Position numbers and translations under genes: made by a program. DNA of 64,000 nucleotides from Budorcas taxicolor (lineage: Eukaryota > Chordata > Mammalia > Artiodactyla > Bovidae), in assembly GCF_023091745.1 (NCBI RefSeq), contig NC_068926.1, forward strand, positions 69,686,001 to 69,750,000, written 5' to 3'. Position 1 is the first letter of the stretch. Every line of letters starts with the position of its first letter. Under the pieces are notes generated by a model that was not told the DNA's origin, searched no databases, and saw only the letters and a list, made by a program, of their open reading frames with translations. Below, piece after piece: positions 62,535 through 64,000 of this stretch.

Positions 62535-64000
62535 CTGTTGGAAGAGAAGCCAGCGGTAAGTGCGTGGGCTCACAAGGGTCCCCAGGGCCCTTCCAGACAG
62601 GCACTGGTGTCCCCAGCTGGCTCGGCACCAGGAAGCTCGGTCTGAATGGATATCAAACCCAGGAGCCAGTGGCCCTGCAGCTCCAGAGAGGAAAGACCTT
62701 GAGGCCAACCACACAGGGCTGCCTCGAGGGTGGAGACGGGCTCACACACAGAAAGCAGTTGGCAAAGAGCTCTGCAAACTGCAAGCCGTGAGTAAACATG
62801 AGGCATGATCCTCAACCATTCTCCTTTTAACTCGACAACAGCACTAACGAGCGACCCACATCCAGGTCACAGCCAACAAGTATGTGTCGCGCTCCTACCA
62901 ATAGCAGACAGCCTCATGTTTGTGTCGTGTATTTACACAGCATAGAACTTTTCACCATCTTCTCCAAGCACCTGAAACCCCAGCAGTGGGGCATCTCTAG
63001 CAGCTTGCTTCTCTAGCTTTTTTAAGTAGCAGAACACTTGTTTTGAGTGAAAGTTACATGGTATCTCAATATGAAAAACAATTTGGGTGTATCTCTTTAT
63101 GTTTAGTTTATTTTCAAAGTTATTAGGATTTACTCATGAATCACGAGTGAGAATGAAAGGGCCATTTTGATGAACACAAACTTAGAACCAGCAGTGGCTG
63201 ATCACCACAGTCTCACCAACTATAGCATTTACTTACTTCTGTGACGACCTATGAGCTACCCAGCACTGAGTGACTCCTCATTGCTGTTTTTAAAATGTGT
63301 TAGAATGATTTATTTACAATCTAGAATACTAGTAAACCAAGATGGCAACAGAAACTTCAAGTTCTGCACAGAAAATAATTACCACTTGGCAGCTCAAAAT
63401 AAATGTTCAAGCAGGTGCCAAGAGCATTGAAATTTAACATACAATGTCATGAGCCTAACTATGATTCCTGTATGTTTTTTGCATTTTTTCACTTTTAACC
63501 CATTACAGATTCACATGCAGTTATGGTACTTTTAAAGTACATATTTGAATCTAGTATTTGCAGGGCACCTGAGGGTTTCATGGAGCTCTTTCGCAGCATG
63601 ATGAGAAGTAGGATGGTCATTTACAAACTGACACAGACACAGTGAACATTACAGTTTTGGTGTGTCCCGAACGTGAAAGAATTAAAAGTTTGAGTTATTT
63701 TAGGCATTTCTCTCAGGAGGCTATTAAGTTGGTGCATTAGTGGCACCTCCTTTCACAAGCGTGAGCCGAAGGACTATTTCAGGCTCAGACACTCCTGCTG
63801 ACCATGCCTTGGCCTGGGTCATGCTCACTGTAGAAATCCCACTGCACCCAGGCTTTGCTCGTTTTGGCAACAGCCTGAAGCCAAAAGCAACAAAGCTGAC
63901 AAGAGGATGGCAGGCCAACCCAGCTGGCCTATCAGCAGTTTGTTCCGAGGACCTGCAGAGGACGCCTGCAGCCTAAACGAGGGCGAGCACTGAGGTGGAG
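62535..64000 (-). other. MORC2: MORC2 intron, to window edge
   Basis: No further MORC2 exon recognised. 62820-63700 is AT-rich with no usable ORF. A block at 63720-63975 is open on both strands (64 and 78 codons) but has no family resemblance; it may be an old repeat (its start, attaagttggtgcattagt, vaguely recalls a mariner end). Confidence 0.6.

Noticed and set aside
63724..63976. Open frames on both strands near the right edge as a possible MORC2 exon
   Set aside because: The minus-strand translation does not resemble MORC2 and no suitable GT/AG pair in phase was evident.
1..64000. CRISPR arrays, bacterial operons, phage, tRNA or rRNA genes
   Set aside because: None seen. The tRNA-like B boxes all belong to Bov-tA or CHR SINEs, and direct repeats are retroelement or minisatellite units.

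Overview
This is mammalian nuclear DNA from a bovid ruminant, most likely cattle or a close relative. The main evidence is the repeat content: BovB (RTE) LINE fragments, Bov-tA and BovA2 SINEs, CHR-type tRNA-Glu SINEs and bovine-type L1 3' ends occur throughout. Protein-coding information comes only as short exons with GT/AG borders. There are no operons, CRISPR arrays or bacterial genes. From knowledge of the human map (OSBP2-MORC2 on 22q12) the region should correspond to bovine chromosome 17; that placement is inference.

Layout. Positions 1-13029 are GC-rich OSBP2 intron with a few old repeats (an L1 piece, MaLR-like LTRs, CHR SINEs, a 58-bp minisatellite). Positions 13030-36578 hold the last 12 coding exons of OSBP2 (ORP4) on the + strand. 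They cover the post-PH acidic and coiled-coil region, the FFAT motif, the complete sterol/PI4P-binding ORD and the stop codon, and are followed by a 3' UTR with an AATAAA at 37845. The PH-domain exons lie to the left of the window. Composition changes abruptly near 29.8 kb, inside an OSBP2 intron, from GC-rich unique DNA to AT-rich L1-dominated DNA. From about 37.9 to 54.5 kb the intergenic DNA is almost all retroelements, including a nested complex at 46.2-51.1 kb: an old sense BovB that received a solo LTR, two antisense BovB pieces and one sense BovB piece.

At 54.8-55.26 kb there is an isolated TATA-less, CpG-rich block with NRF1-, CRE- and ARE-like motifs. It ends in a strong-Kozak ATG and a perfect splice donor. 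In phase with that donor, 2.3 kb downstream, lies a strong splice acceptor and a short open exon. This predicts a 51-codon spliced ORF or a lncRNA in the position of human MORC2-AS1. It is the best candidate here for an unannotated transcription unit, but it is unproven. From 61146 to the right edge the window holds the last two coding exons of MORC2 on the - strand (C-terminal coiled coil and acidic tail) and part of the next intron.

OSBP2 and MORC2 are convergent and have no known shared pathway. OSBP2 is a lipid-transfer/sensing protein at ER contact sites; MORC2 is a nuclear GHKL ATPase working with the HUSH silencing complex. I found no convincing new multi-gene biological system. The points worth following up are the CpG-island transcript, the nested BovB inverted repeats and a 27-bp in-frame duplication straddling an OSBP2 splice donor.
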